In this document: positions 35,558 through 44,196 of the stretch, one piece after another
Numbering within the stretch: the stretch's first letter is position 1
Layout of the letters: each line of letters opens with the position of its first letter
Assembly: GCF_024734895.1 (NCBI RefSeq)
Contig: NZ_CP091430.1
Span: forward strand, 226,001 to 290,000
Origin: Paenibacillus spongiae
GTDB lineage: Bacteria > Bacillota > Bacilli > Paenibacillales > Paenibacillaceae
Direction: 5' to 3'
DNA: 64,000 nt
Position numbers and translations under genes: made by a program
The notes under the pieces: generated by a model
What the model was told of the DNA's origin: nothing
The model's database searches: none
Seen by the model: the letters and a program-made list of their open reading frames with translations, nothing else

Positions 35558-36106
35558 ATGAGCGATCAAGAGCAAGGGCAAGGCCAGTCGCCGGAGAATG
35601 CGGCGGGGGAACCGAAGAAGGAGAAGAAACAGCTCTCATTGAACGTTGTAAGCCATAATAAGCACAAAGGCGGCTTCGGAGCGGGTACGATCGATCTGAG
35701 TCAAGTCGCATGTATCATTATTGATAACGGAGAAGCTTACATCGATGCGGGCGCCATGCATGCGAAGAGCAAAGTGGAGCGCCGGATCCGGTTCAGCACC
35801 AACAAGGAGGATGTGCCGAACGGCCGGCTTTGTTGGGTCGTCTGGGTGGCGGTAGACCGCAATGAAGAAGGTTCATACTACGCGGGCGCGACGGCGTGCC
35901 CGATGCTGATTGACACGGAGGAGCGGAAGGGATGGAAGATCCTTGCCCAGCACGTGAACAATCTCGATTATGCCCTCAAGCGCCGCTATATTCTGGACGA
36001 ACTGAGCGCGGACGAGAAGAAGGCGCTGCGCGGTCTGCTCATGGAGCATAACGCGGAATGGTGGGCGAACTCGCCGGATACGCTGAAGCAGGCGCTCGAC
36101 GTTTAA
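35558..36106 (+). CDS. ywhD: YwhD-family conserved protein
   Basis: A 182-residue soluble protein resembling B. subtilis YwhD across its length: LNVVSHNKHKGGFGAGTI, GEAYIDAGAMHAKSKVERRI, VPNGRLCWVVWVAVDRNEEG and YYAGATACPM. Function is unknown. ATG 35558 follows AAGGTGG; a GTG at 35543 is an alternative. In B. subtilis ywhD lies beside pbpG, speE and speB; here the same genes follow with trpB inserted between, which supports the assignment. The N-terminal 28 residues are a Gln/Glu/Lys-rich disordered stretch. Confidence 0.9.
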   Translation: MSDQEQGQGQSPENAAGEPKKEKKQLSLNVVSHNKHKGGFGAGTIDLSQVACIIIDNGEAYIDAGAMHAKSKVERRIRFSTNKEDVPNGRLCWVVWVAVDRNEEGSYYAGATACPMLIDTEERKGWKILAQHVNNLDYALKRRYILDELSADEKKALRGLLMEHNAEWWANSPDTLKQALDV

Positions 36107-36267
36107 GTACTTGAGAACATGGCTCAGCCATGAGCTGAACATGATGATACATTAGATATCGCGTACAACAGACTGCAGCATCTTCGTTATCGTTTGCCGC
36201 CGTTGTCTGTACGTACGGGGTGGGCCGATATCCTCGTTGGTGCAGTCCAAGGAACAAAGCTATCGGA

Positions 36268-36309
36268 GCCTTCTACGGCCACTTCATTCGTGGTGTAGAA
36301 GGCTTTTTT
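36268..36309 (+). terminator. Intrinsic terminator after ywhD
   Basis: GCCTTCTAC...CCAC pairs with GTGG...GTAGAAGGC and is followed by TTTTTT. Confidence 0.9.
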
Positions 36310-36700
36310 ATATTGGTCTGCTGATGCTGACTGCCAGTTACCGAAACATGCAGCGGAGCTGCGGCTTCGTAGCGGCAGTTTGTCGCAGGTCCGTTTCGGG
36401 CAGCTGTCTGTGTTAGAACGTTCATCGTTCGGGGCAGAGTTTCGTTGACGGCATGTTTATTCAATGTAGTAAACCTTCAATACGATGAACCATTGCGAGG
36501 TGAGTCGGGTGGAACCAAAGCGCGTCTTACGATCGAACTTCCCAACCAGCTCGTACCTTGCTTGTGCATCACACTTGAGAGGCCTGTGGGTGCGTATATG
36601 TGCAATCAACGAGAGCGGCAGCTGCGCTTTATGACTATCTCCCGGCAGCTCGGGTGGCCATCCGCGCCTGTAAGTCCGTTTTTTCACTGCAGGTTTGTCT
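36310..36700. other. Intergenic region, no recognised feature
   Basis: About 390 bases between the ywhD terminator and the trpB promoter. A 95-codon plus-strand frame (36445-36732) lacks a ribosome binding site and recognisable protein. GGGTGGAACC at 36508 resembles part of a T-box but the rest of the T-box architecture and a following terminator are missing. Confidence 0.5.
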
Positions 36701-36730
36701 TTGACAAATACGGTTGTTTTTTCTTAAGAT
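36701..36730 (+). promoter_or_regulatory. Promoter of trpB (sigma-A type)
   Basis: TTGACA (36701-36706), an 18-base spacer and TAAGAT (36725-36730), about 50 bases before the trpB start codon. Confidence 0.7.
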
Positions 36731-36782
36731 GAAGTAGATTGGAAATGAACGAGAATTCATATTTGATGGAGGTTGGATCACA

Positions 36783-37943
36783 ATGAGTCAAGAGGTTGTG
36801 GAGAAAGGATACTTTGGCGAATTCGGCGGCAGCTTCGTACCGCCCGAGCTGCAGGAAGTTTTGGATTATCTGGAAGCGCAATTCCTCAAGTACAAGGACG
36901 ATCCTGAATTCAATGAAGAATTCCGTTATTACCTCCGGGAATATGTTGGACGCGAGAATCCGCTGACCTATGCCAAGCATCTCACCGAGATGTGGGGAGG
37001 CGCAAAAATATATTTAAAGCGTGAAGATCTCAATCATACGGGCGCGCACAAAATCAACAACGTGATGGGCCAGATCTTGCTCGCGAAACGAATGGGCGCG
37101 AAGCGCGTCATCGCCGAAACCGGTGCGGGACAGCACGGGGTGGCGACTGCGACCGTATGTGCGATGTTCGGTATCGAGTGCGTCATCTACATGGGGCTCG
37201 AGGATACGCGCCGCCAAGCGCTCAACGTATTCCGGATGGAGCTGCTCAGTGCCAAGGTGGTGCCGGTCGAGAAGGGGCAGGGGCGTCTGAAGGATGCGGT
37301 CGACGAGGCGCTTAACGATTTGATCGCGAACTACCGCGACACGTTCTACCTGCTCGGTTCGGCGGTCGGACCGAATCCGTATCCGCTGATGGTCAAGCAC
37401 TTCCAGTCCGTCATCAGCGAGGAGTCCAAGCGGCAGATTCTGGAGAAGGAAGGACGCCTTCCCGATGCCGTGCTGGCCTGCGTAGGCGGAGGCAGCAATG
37501 CGATCGGAGCGTTCGCCCACTATTTGGACGAGCCGTCCGTCAAGCTGATCGGCGTCGAGCCCGATAAGGCAGCCACATTGACGCAGGGCGTGCCCGGCGT
37601 GCTCCACGGGTTCAAATGTCTGGTGCTGCTGGACGAGCAGGGCAATCCGCAGCCGACGTATTCCATTGCGGCCGGGCTTGATTATCCAGGGGTTGGACCG
37701 GAACACAGCCACCTCAAAGTTTCAGGACGGGCGGAGTATGTTACGGTTACCAATGAAGAAGTGCTGGGTGCATTCCAGGAAATGTCCCGCGCGGAGGGGA
37801 TTATTCCGGCGCTGGAGAGCTCGCATGCGGTAGCCCATGCCAAGAAGATCGCCCCAACGATGGGCAAGGATCAAATTATTATTATCAACCTGTCCGGACG
37901 TGGCGATAAGGACGTCGAGCAAGTGTTTCATATGCTTAAGTAA
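36783..37943 (+). CDS. trpB: Tryptophan synthase beta chain, stand-alone
   Basis: A 386-residue PLP enzyme of the TrpB1 type that joins indole and serine to make tryptophan. The PLP lysine is in [14 protein letters not shown], the phosphate-binding loop is [12 protein letters not shown], and catalytic Glu lies in [22 protein letters not shown] precedes the ATG. No other trp gene is near: the gene has its own promoter and terminators on either side. TrpB1 normally needs TrpA; either it complements a trp operon elsewhere, or this copy salvages indole or replaces a missing operon gene. It interrupts the ywhD-pbpG order known from Bacillus. Confidence 0.96.
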   Translation: MSQEVVEKGYFGEFGGSFVPPELQEVLDYLEAQFLKYKDDPEFNEEFRYYLREYVGRENPLTYAKHLTEMWGGAKIYLKREDLNHTGAHKINNVMGQILLAKRMGAKRVIAETGAGQHGVATATVCAMFGIECVIYMGLEDTRRQALNVFRMELLSAKVVPVEKGQGRLKDAVDEALNDLIANYRDTFYLLGSAVGPNPYPLMVKHFQSVISEESKRQILEKEGRLPDAVLACVGGGSNAIGAFAHYLDEPSVKLIGVEPDKAATLTQGVPGVLHGFKCLVLLDEQGNPQPTYSIAAGLDYPGVGPEHSHLKVSGRAEYVTVTNEEVLGAFQEMSRAEGIIPALESSHAVAHAKKIAPTMGKDQIIIINLSGRGDKDVEQVFHMLK

Positions 37944-38012
37944 AAAAGCATCATGGACCGCATGCGGTCCCAAGAATCGGACGGTAATAAACATATCCTT
38001 TCGCATACTTAA

Positions 38013-38059
38013 AAAAGTGCTGCAGCGTTCCGGTATCCCCGGAATGCCGCAGCACTTTT
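38013..38059. terminator. Bidirectional terminator between trpB and pbpG
   Basis: AAAAGTGCTGC pairs with GCAGCACTTTT, with a further TTCCGG/CCGGAA pair inside; A- and T-runs on both sides serve both converging genes. Confidence 0.88.
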
Positions 38060-38062
38060 ACG

Positions 38063-40162
38063 TTAATCCTTCCACCAGCGCTTCAACTGCTGCCACCATG
38101 ATTTCGATTGCTCGGCTTGACCTTTGGCATCGTCCGCCGAGACGGGCTTGTCACCGTGCTCGCCGCATACTTCGGTCGGCTCGGTTCCGCTAACGAATGC
38201 TTCAAGCCGTTTGTTCGGGCATGAATTCGACGCCAGCTTGCCGGTTGCCGGATCGATGTAGACGCTGACCACGCCATCCGGTACCGGGAAGATCTTCGGA
38301 GGTATCGCCGCCAGCGCCTTCTCCGTGTAAGCGGCGAAGATCGGCGCAGCGCGGTGCGCCTCGGCGGGCGTGAGCTTGCGGTCCTTGTCGTAACCGACCC
38401 AGACCGCGGTTGCCAGCTCCGGCGTATAACCGACGAGCCAAGCGTCGGTCGCGGTCGTGCCGGTCTTGCCCGCGACGGGCCGCTTGATCATGGCGGATAC
38501 GCGGTTACCGGTGCCGCCGGCATCGAACACGCTCTCCATAAGACCTGTCAGCACATAGGCCTGTGCGGGATTCACCACCTGCTTTTCCTCCGGCTTCGCC
38601 TGATAGAGCACTTCGCCTTTGCGGTCCTCGATCCGCACGATGGCCGTAGGCTCCACTCGGACGCCGCCGTTGCCGATCGTTCCGAAGGCGGAAGCCATCT
38701 CGAACGGGCTGACGGGGAATGTGCCGAGAGCCAGAGAAGGAACCGGCTCCATCTTGTTATCGATGCCCAGGCGGCGTGCCATCTCAATGACCTTCTCCGG
38801 GCCAACCTTCATGATGGCACTGACGGCGTATATATTGTCAGAGCTGGCGATCGCCTGCCGCATGTCGATTTCGCCTTTCGCGTACTTATCGTTATAGTTG
38901 CGCGGCGCATACGTTTTGCGGCCTTCATCATAGGTGAAGACGGTCGGCGCGCTCTTGAACCGCGATATCGGCGACATGGCGCCCTCCTGCAGGGCGGTCA
39001 AATAAAGAATCGGCTTGAACGAGGAGCCGGGTTGACGCGTGTCCGCGAAGACGCGGTTGAACTGGTTGTTCTTATAATTTCGTCCGCCGACCATCGCCTT
39101 GATATAACCGTTTCGCGGATCAATCGATATTAACGCCGCCTGCTGCTGCGATGCGGACGGGATGCTCTGGCCGATCGCGTCCTCGGCTGCCTGCTGCGCT
39201 TCGGAATCCAGCGTCGTATAGATGCGGATGCCGCCCTCGCTCAGCAGATGCTCGTCGATGCCGAGCCGGTCCACGGCGATGATGCGGATATAATCGCGAA
39301 AATACGGTGCGAAGCCGCCCTGCTGCTTGGTCCCCAGCGGCTGAAACTGCAGAAGCTCATTGCCGGCTTCTTCGGCCTGTACCCCGGTAAGGATGCCCTG
39401 ATCGGCCATTATGGACAGGATGGTTCTCTGCCGGTCCTTGGCATTCTTCATATCCATATAAGGGGAGTAGTATTTCGGCCCCTTCGGAATGCCGGCGAGC
39501 ATCGCGCTCTCCGCGAGCGTCAGATCGGCCGCATGCTTGCCGTAATAGAGCTGGGCGGCCGCCTCTGCGCCGTAAGCGCCGTGACCATAATAAATTTGAT
39601 TCAAATACATGCCCAGAATATCATCCTTGGAGTATTGCATTTCGAGCTGTATCGTGTACATGGCTTCCTTCAGCTTGCGTTTCCATGTCCGTTCGTGTGT
39701 CAAATAAAGGTTTCGCGCCAGCTGCTGCGTGAGCGTACTAGCCCCCTGCTTGGCCTTCATATGCTCCAGATTGACCAGCGCTGCGCGGGCCATCCCTTTC
39801 ATATCGAAGCCGAGATGGTCGTAGAACCGCTGATCCTCGATCGCCAGCGTAGCCTCTAGTAAATAGGGTGAAATCCGGTTAAGCGGAACGGATTGTCTGT
39901 TCTCGCCGGCGTGGAACGTATCGATCACGTTCCCTTGAAAGTCGAGAATTTGCGAGGTCTGGCTGATGGAAGAGGCCGGCAGCGTCTGGTGCCGCAAGTA
40001 GAATAGAAAGCAGAAGGCGGCAATCATGAATACCGCCATGCAGCAGCCTGCGACGATGAACCATCGTTTGATACGGCCCAGCAGCGGCATCCACCGTTCG
40101 GCGCTGACGCGGAAGGGCAGTCGGCGTTTGCCGCCAGGCGACCCGGAGTTCGGTTTGGTCAT
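38063..40162 (-). CDS. pbpG: Class A penicillin-binding protein, PbpG/PBP2d-like
   Basis: A 699-residue bifunctional peptidoglycan synthase. After a cytoplasmic N-terminus and one membrane helix (about residues 34-56), the glycosyltransferase domain has EDQRFYDHLGFD, GASTLTQQLARNLYL and RKLKEAMYTIQLE. The transpeptidase has the active-site Ser in GSSFKPILY (SxxK), SSDNIYA (SxN) and GKTGTT (KTG). The C-terminal part ends in a Trp/Lys-rich tail. GGGAGGATCC lies before the ATG. It occupies the place of B. subtilis pbpG next to speE, and a sigma-G-like promoter lies upstream, which suggests synthesis in the forespore for spore wall assembly. Confidence 0.94.
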   Translation of the reverse strand: MTKPNSGSPGGKRRLPFRVSAERWMPLLGRIKRWFIVAGCCMAVFMIAAFCFLFYLRHQTLPASSISQTSQILDFQGNVIDTFHAGENRQSVPLNRISPYLLEATLAIEDQRFYDHLGFDMKGMARAALVNLEHMKAKQGASTLTQQLARNLYLTHERTWKRKLKEAMYTIQLEMQYSKDDILGMYLNQIYYGHGAYGAEAAAQLYYGKHAADLTLAESAMLAGIPKGPKYYSPYMDMKNAKDRQRTILSIMADQGILTGVQAEEAGNELLQFQPLGTKQQGGFAPYFRDYIRIIAVDRLGIDEHLLSEGGIRIYTTLDSEAQQAAEDAIGQSIPSASQQQAALISIDPRNGYIKAMVGGRNYKNNQFNRVFADTRQPGSSFKPILYLTALQEGAMSPISRFKSAPTVFTYDEGRKTYAPRNYNDKYAKGEIDMRQAIASSDNIYAVSAIMKVGPEKVIEMARRLGIDNKMEPVPSLALGTFPVSPFEMASAFGTIGNGGVRVEPTAIVRIEDRKGEVLYQAKPEEKQVVNPAQAYVLTGLMESVFDAGGTGNRVSAMIKRPVAGKTGTTATDAWLVGYTPELATAVWVGYDKDRKLTPAEAHRAAPIFAAYTEKALAAIPPKIFPVPDGVVSVYIDPATGKLASNSCPNKRLEAFVSGTEPTEVCGEHGDKPVSADDAKGQAEQSKSWWQQLKRWWKD

Positions 40163-40197
40163 GGGGATCCTCCCTGCGTAGACAGTCTTATTTTCCT

Positions 40198-40227
40198 TAG
40201 TATGGAAAATGAGAGAGAGGACTATTC
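40198..40227 (-). promoter_or_regulatory. Sigma-G/F-like forespore promoter of pbpG
   Basis: On the minus strand GAATA (-35) is followed after 18 bases by CATACTA (-10), a close match to the B. subtilis sigma-G consensus; it ends about 35 bases before the start codon. B. subtilis pbpG is known to be transcribed in the forespore. Confidence 0.65.
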
Positions 40228-40615
40228 ACGTTTATCCGGAGGGATGAGAAATATTTTGATGCCGCGGAATCGATTAAAGGTTCGAAATGACTCAAGTTGA
40301 TCTTAAGAATGAAACATAACCAGCTGCACTAGCTGAATGATCTTAAGTCCCTGCTATTCCAGGTTTCTTGAATCCAGCACTGTTCTTCCTGCTTTACCAG
40401 GGGTGCCGTCCTTATCGTTCAATTTATAGCTCAAGATTGCCAGTCGGCATTCTTTTTGCTTATAAGGCGAGGTTGATTCGAATATATGGGCGGATTTTCA
40501 TAATCTTCATGAAAGCGGACGACCTTAAAGGGATAGGCGCAAAACGTTATGAAATCAAGGCTTTGGCGGGATTGGCAAGGTTGGATCGGCTGTGCGGAAG
40601 GCACAATAATTCCGT

Positions 40616-40644
40616 TTGAATTCACCCCGTCATTCCACTATAAT
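40616..40644 (+). promoter_or_regulatory. Sigma-A promoter of speE-speB
   Basis: TTGAAT (40616-40621), 17-base spacer, TATAAT (40639-40644), ending 67 bases before the speE start codon. The rest of the 549-base gap from pbpG (40228-40615) shows no gene or RNA I recognise. Confidence 0.8.
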
Positions 40645-40711
40645 ACAGGTTGGACGTTCGGCGACGGATCATACATTTTCATCACATACAACGAAGAAAG
40701 AAGGGATCTCC

Positions 40712-41539
40712 ATGGAACTATGGTACACCGAGAAGCAAACCGACAGCTATGGCATCACAGCCAAGATTAAAGAGACTTATGTCAGCGAACAAACTGACTT
40801 TCAGAAGCTCGATATGATCGAGACCGAAGAATTCGGCACGATGCTCGTGCTGGATGGCATGGTGATGACGACAGATAAGGACGAATTTGTCTACCATGAG
40901 ATGGTTGCCCATCCGGCTCTGTATACGCATCCGAATCCGAAACACGTGCTTGTCGTAGGCGGCGGCGATGGCGGCGTAATCCGCGAAGTGCTGAAGCACC
41001 CGCAGGTCGAGAAGGCCGTGCTTGTGGAGATCGACGGCAAAGTGATCGAGTACTCGAAGAAATATCTACCGAATATAGCGGGCGACCTGGACAACCCGCG
41101 CGTAGAAGTGATCGTGAACGATGGCTTCATGCACATCCATGACCATAAGAACAGCTATGACGTCATTATGGTGGATTCCACGGAGCCGGTTGGTCCCGCG
41201 GTTAACCTGTTTACCCGCGGTTTCTACCAAGGCATCTACGAAGCGCTGAAGGATGACGGGATCTTCGTGGCTCAGACGGACAATCCGTGGTTCAAGGCCG
41301 ATCTGATCGAGAGCGTCAACCGCGATGTGAAGGAAGTATTCCCGATCGTGCGCGTCTACTGGGCGAACGTGCCGACCTATCCGAGCGGGCTATGGACCTT
41401 CACGATGGGCAGCAAGAAATACGATCCGCTTGAAGTGGATGAAGCCTCGATCCCGGAGATCGATACGAAATACTACACCCCGCGTCTGCACAAGGCGGCA
41501 TTCGTTCTGCCGAAGTTTGTGGAAGATCTGGTGAAATAG
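40712..41539 (+). CDS. speE: Spermidine synthase (polyamine aminopropyltransferase)
   Basis: A 275-residue enzyme that moves the aminopropyl group of decarboxylated S-adenosylmethionine to putrescine. [19 protein letters not shown] is the nucleotide-binding loop, [15 protein letters not shown] contains the catalytic Asp, and QTDNPWF follows. The open frame runs back to 40616 over the promoter, but ATG 40712 with AAGAAGGGAT upstream gives the family N-terminus [14 protein letters not shown]. It is 16 bases ahead of speB, with which it forms the Bacillus-type polyamine operon. Confidence 0.97.
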   Translation: MELWYTEKQTDSYGITAKIKETYVSEQTDFQKLDMIETEEFGTMLVLDGMVMTTDKDEFVYHEMVAHPALYTHPNPKHVLVVGGGDGGVIREVLKHPQVEKAVLVEIDGKVIEYSKKYLPNIAGDLDNPRVEVIVNDGFMHIHDHKNSYDVIMVDSTEPVGPAVNLFTRGFYQGIYEALKDDGIFVAQTDNPWFKADLIESVNRDVKEVFPIVRVYWANVPTYPSGLWTFTMGSKKYDPLEVDEASIPEIDTKYYTPRLHKAAFVLPKFVEDLVK

Positions 41540-41555
41540 AGGGGACAGGTAAGCG

Positions 41556-42425
41556 ATGAGACTAGATCAACAATATTCCGGCAATGTCTTCATTCTAAGC
41601 TCGGATAACTATGAAGCTTCCAAAGCCGTTATCTACGGCATGCCAATGGATTTCACGGTCTCCTTCCGTCCGGGCTCGCGTTTTGGCCCGCCGCGGATTC
41701 GGGAAGTATCCATCGGGCTTGAAGAATACAGCCCTTACCTCGATCGCAGCCTGGAGGACATCGAATATTTCGATGCCGGCGATCTGCTGCTGCCGTTCGG
41801 CAATGCGGAGCGTTCGCTCGATATTATCGGTTCTTATGTTCGCGGCGTGTTGGCTGACGGCAAGCTGCCGGTCGGCCTTGGCGGCGAGCATCTCGTCTCG
41901 TGGCCGATCTTCAAGGAAGTGTACGCGAAGTACCCGGACCTGGCGATCATTCATTTCGACGCGCATGCCGATCTTCGCGAGCATTACGAAGGCGAGCCGC
42001 TGTCCCATTCGACTCCGCTGCGGAAGGCAGCCGGTCTTATGGGCGGCAAGAACATCTATCAGTTCGGCATTCGCTCCGGCTCCCGCGAGGAGTGGGCTTA
42101 TGCGCGCGAGAACATCAACTTCTACCCGTTCGAGGTGCTGGAGCCGCTTAAGAAGGTGCTTCCTGAGCTTGCGGGACGCCCGGTCTACCTGACGATCGAT
42201 ATCGACGTGCTCGATCCGTCATGCGCGCCGGGCACCGGAACGGCGGAAGCGGGCGGCATTACGAGCAAGGAGCTGCTCGATGCGGTACATGCCATCGCGC
42301 GTTCCGGCGTGAACGTTGTCGGCTGCGACTTGGTTGAAGTTGCGCCGGCCTACGATCCGACCGAACAGACCCAGATCGTGGCGGCGAAAGTCATTCGCGA
42401 GATGCTGTTAGGCTTCATTAAGTAA
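41556..42425 (+). CDS. speB: Agmatinase
   Basis: A 289-residue ureohydrolase that turns agmatine into putrescine and urea, providing the substrate of SpeE. The manganese ligands are all present: GGEHLVSW, HFDAHADLRE and TIDIDVLDPSCAPGTGT; Glu near the end is in VEVAPAYDPTEQT. AGGGGACAGG precedes the ATG. No arginine decarboxylase is in the window. A terminator follows at 42463. Confidence 0.97.
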   Translation: MRLDQQYSGNVFILSSDNYEASKAVIYGMPMDFTVSFRPGSRFGPPRIREVSIGLEEYSPYLDRSLEDIEYFDAGDLLLPFGNAERSLDIIGSYVRGVLADGKLPVGLGGEHLVSWPIFKEVYAKYPDLAIIHFDAHADLREHYEGEPLSHSTPLRKAAGLMGGKNIYQFGIRSGSREEWAYARENINFYPFEVLEPLKKVLPELAGRPVYLTIDIDVLDPSCAPGTGTAEAGGITSKELLDAVHAIARSGVNVVGCDLVEVAPAYDPTEQTQIVAAKVIREMLLGFIK

Positions 42426-42462
42426 GCGGCATTGCAAGAGGCATTCCGCTGCTAACCTAGAG

Positions 42463-42494
42463 ACCGGCCCCGTACGATACGGCGGCCGGTTTTG
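42463..42494 (+). terminator. Intrinsic terminator after speB
   Basis: ACCGGCCCCGT pairs with ACGGCGGCCGGT (one bulge), followed by TTTTG. Confidence 0.82.
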
Positions 42495-42623
42495 CTCTAT
42501 TCCCGGAGGGAGCTATTTTCGTACATACCCATCGATGCCGGAGCAGAATGAAGCGGACAGCCGCAAGTGACTAGAACTGCTCTTTTTATGGCCATAATGG
42601 CTTATAGAAGGAGGGAACCGCTG

Positions 42624-42875
42624 ATGAGTCTGCTACCGATTCACGAAAGATTGGCAGAGCTGTGGCTCTTGAGAAGCAAGCGCCCGTTGACCGACGCGGA
42701 GGACGCCGATTTCGAGCACTGCCTGGCTGCCAATGCGATGTACTGCCGTCAGATGGCGCATCTGTATAATTGTTCGCTGCTGGCTTCGATGACTTCCGAC
42801 ACGGAGTGGCAGCATGAGATATGCAGCCGCATCGAAAAATTGAATGGTCTGCCGCCGACTTCCTGGAGGAGATAA
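42624..42875 (+). CDS. Small conserved-looking protein of unknown function
   Basis: An 83-residue soluble, mostly helical protein: IHERLAELWLLRSKRPLTDA, then DFEHCLAANAMYCRQMAHLY and DTEWQHEICSRIEKL. ATG 42624 has AAGGAGGG 8 bases upstream, better than any of the earlier in-frame starts. I believe similar small proteins occur in many Paenibacillus genomes, but I know no function. It has no membrane segment or metal motif. Confidence 0.75.
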   Translation: MSLLPIHERLAELWLLRSKRPLTDAEDADFEHCLAANAMYCRQMAHLYNCSLLASMTSDTEWQHEICSRIEKLNGLPPTSWRR

Positions 42876-42968
42876 AGAGCGCAGCGTCCTTGTAAGCCAA
42901 GGTGCTCCCGCTCGTTAGACGAAGCTGAAGAGCGGACGGCCATTCCGAATAGAGAGGGGCGAAACGCG

Positions 42969-43472
42969 ATGAGGGTTCATTCGTTCCCTCCCGTAATTGA
43001 TGAACGTGCCCGCGTGCTCGTACTTGGCAGTATGCCGGGTACTGCATCGCTGGAGAAGCATCAATATTACGGCCATCCCCGTAATTATTTCTGGCCCGTC
43101 CTATATGGCTTGTTCGATAGGACGCCGGACGCGGGGTATGAAAACCGGCTCGCGTTCGCGCAGTCTCATCGCTTCGCGCTGTGGGACGTGATCGCCTCGT
43201 GCGAAAGGGAAGGGAGCCTGGATGTGAATATTAAAGGGGAGCTGCCTAACGATCTGCCCGGGCTGATCGCTCAGTATCCGGGTATTCGATGCTTGGCGTT
43301 CAACGGCAGCAAGGCGCATGACACCTTCTTGAAGGTATTCGGCAGCGATAGGGTGCTGGGTTCCATCGACCGGTTGAAGCTGCCCTCGACCAGCCCGGTT
43401 CCAACCCCGCGAATGCGCAACGCAGCCGATCGCATGGAGGTCTGGCGCGCGGTATTGCCTTTTATTGGGTAA
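42969..43472 (+). CDS. DNA-deoxyinosine glycosylase (uracil-DNA glycosylase superfamily, family 6 like)
   Basis: A 167-residue base-excision repair glycosylase. LVLGSMPGTASLEKHQYYGH and NYFWPVLYGLF form motif 1, and LPSTSPVPTPR is motif 2, as in the hypoxanthine-DNA glycosylase family of the UDG fold. It likely removes hypoxanthine formed by adenine deamination. In motif 1 the general base position of classical UDG is not conserved, which is normal for this family. AGAGAGGGGCG precedes the ATG. It is adjacent to, but probably not cotranscribed with, the small gene upstream. Confidence 0.88.
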   Translation: MRVHSFPPVIDERARVLVLGSMPGTASLEKHQYYGHPRNYFWPVLYGLFDRTPDAGYENRLAFAQSHRFALWDVIASCEREGSLDVNIKGELPNDLPGLIAQYPGIRCLAFNGSKAHDTFLKVFGSDRVLGSIDRLKLPSTSPVPTPRMRNAADRMEVWRAVLPFIG

Positions 43473-43538
43473 ATGTTTCAATCTCCCCCTGGTATTGGGT
43501 AATAGGCAGTAGATACGATAATGAATGGAGGAATCGTT

Positions 43539-43691
43539 ATGAAACTCCGGAATTATCTTGCGTCATTGGTCATAGCTGTTGCATCGACCCCATCCGAAAT
43601 ACCGGGCCGGGGGCTTCGGTGCCGGCCGAGAGCTGCGGAGATCGATGCCGGGAGCCGCGTGTCGCCTCTTGCGGACAACCATGATGTCTGA
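43539..43691 (+). CDS. Possible 50-residue peptide or remnant of an exported protein
   Basis: ATG 43539 has GGAGG 7 bases upstream and the first 16 residues (MKLRNYLASLVIAVAS) look like the beginning of a signal peptide, but the rest is a basic, low-quality sequence that stops after 50 codons. It may be a gene decayed by frameshift or a chance frame behind a good ribosome binding site. No homologue recognised. Confidence 0.3.
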   Translation: MKLRNYLASLVIAVASTPSEIPGRGLRCRPRAAEIDAGSRVSPLADNHDV

Positions 43692-43845
43692 TGGCAGGGC
43701 GATTTGGGGGTAGGCGGACCGGCGGGGCGGGGCCTTTCTTAGCAGGATCGGTAAGGCTAAGCTTTACGCAAACCCTTTTCTGATTTGTTCAAGGGGGGCT
43801 GCTTCGCCGCCAATGACGGCATCTGCCGTCTTCTTGCCGGACCGC

Positions 43846-43875
43846 TTGCTTTTTTAATCCTAATCCCTCTATAAT
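43846..43875 (+). promoter_or_regulatory. Promoter of the T-box/argS transcript
   Basis: TTGCTT (43846-43851), 18-base spacer, TATAAT (43870-43875); the T-box stem I begins about 15 bases later. Confidence 0.75.
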
Positions 43876-43889
43876 AAGAAACAATATTA

Positions 43890-44165
43890 GAATCGACGAT
43901 GATCGGGAGAGTACTTTGCGCGAAGAAGCCGATACAGCGAGCCGGGGTGGTGGAAGCCGGTGCGGATGCGGGAGGAAGCGGACCCTGGAGTCGGTTGCCT
44001 GAGGGCTTATGCCGTAGGGCAATCCGGTCACACCGTTACCGTGTTCGAGAGGCTCGAATCAAACCCGGCTCTTTGCGATTTACGCAAGGCCTGGCCCGAT
44101 ATCGACGCCATAAGAGTGGTACCGCGGAGCATAACTCCGTCTCTTTGCAGAGACGGAGTTTTTTT
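43890..44165 (+). ncRNA. T-box riboswitch, arginine-specific
   Basis: The leader has a stem I with an AGTA motif (43910-43913), the distal loop region GCCGGGGTGGTGGAAGCCGG, the T-box itself AAGAGTGGTACCGCGG (44112-44127), and a terminator: AACTCCGTCTC pairing with GAGACGGAGTT, then TTTTT (44133-44165). On the 3' side of the specifier loop I read CGG (43979-43981) followed by A and then CCC, which pairs with GGG at 43905-43907. CGG is an arginine codon, agreeing with the arginyl-tRNA synthetase gene downstream. Uncharged arginine tRNA should prevent the terminator and turn the gene on. Confidence 0.93.
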
Positions 44166-44196
44166 GTTTTTAATTTTCGTTCGGGGAGGATTCAAT

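Noticed and set aside
36500..36530. GGGTGGAACC as a possible T-box before trpB
   Set aside because: No stem I, no specifier loop and no terminator/antiterminator pair are present; the conserved T-box tail CGCG is displaced.
36445..36732. 95-codon plus-strand frame upstream of trpB
   Set aside because: It has no ribosome binding site, no family resemblance and overlaps the trpB promoter.
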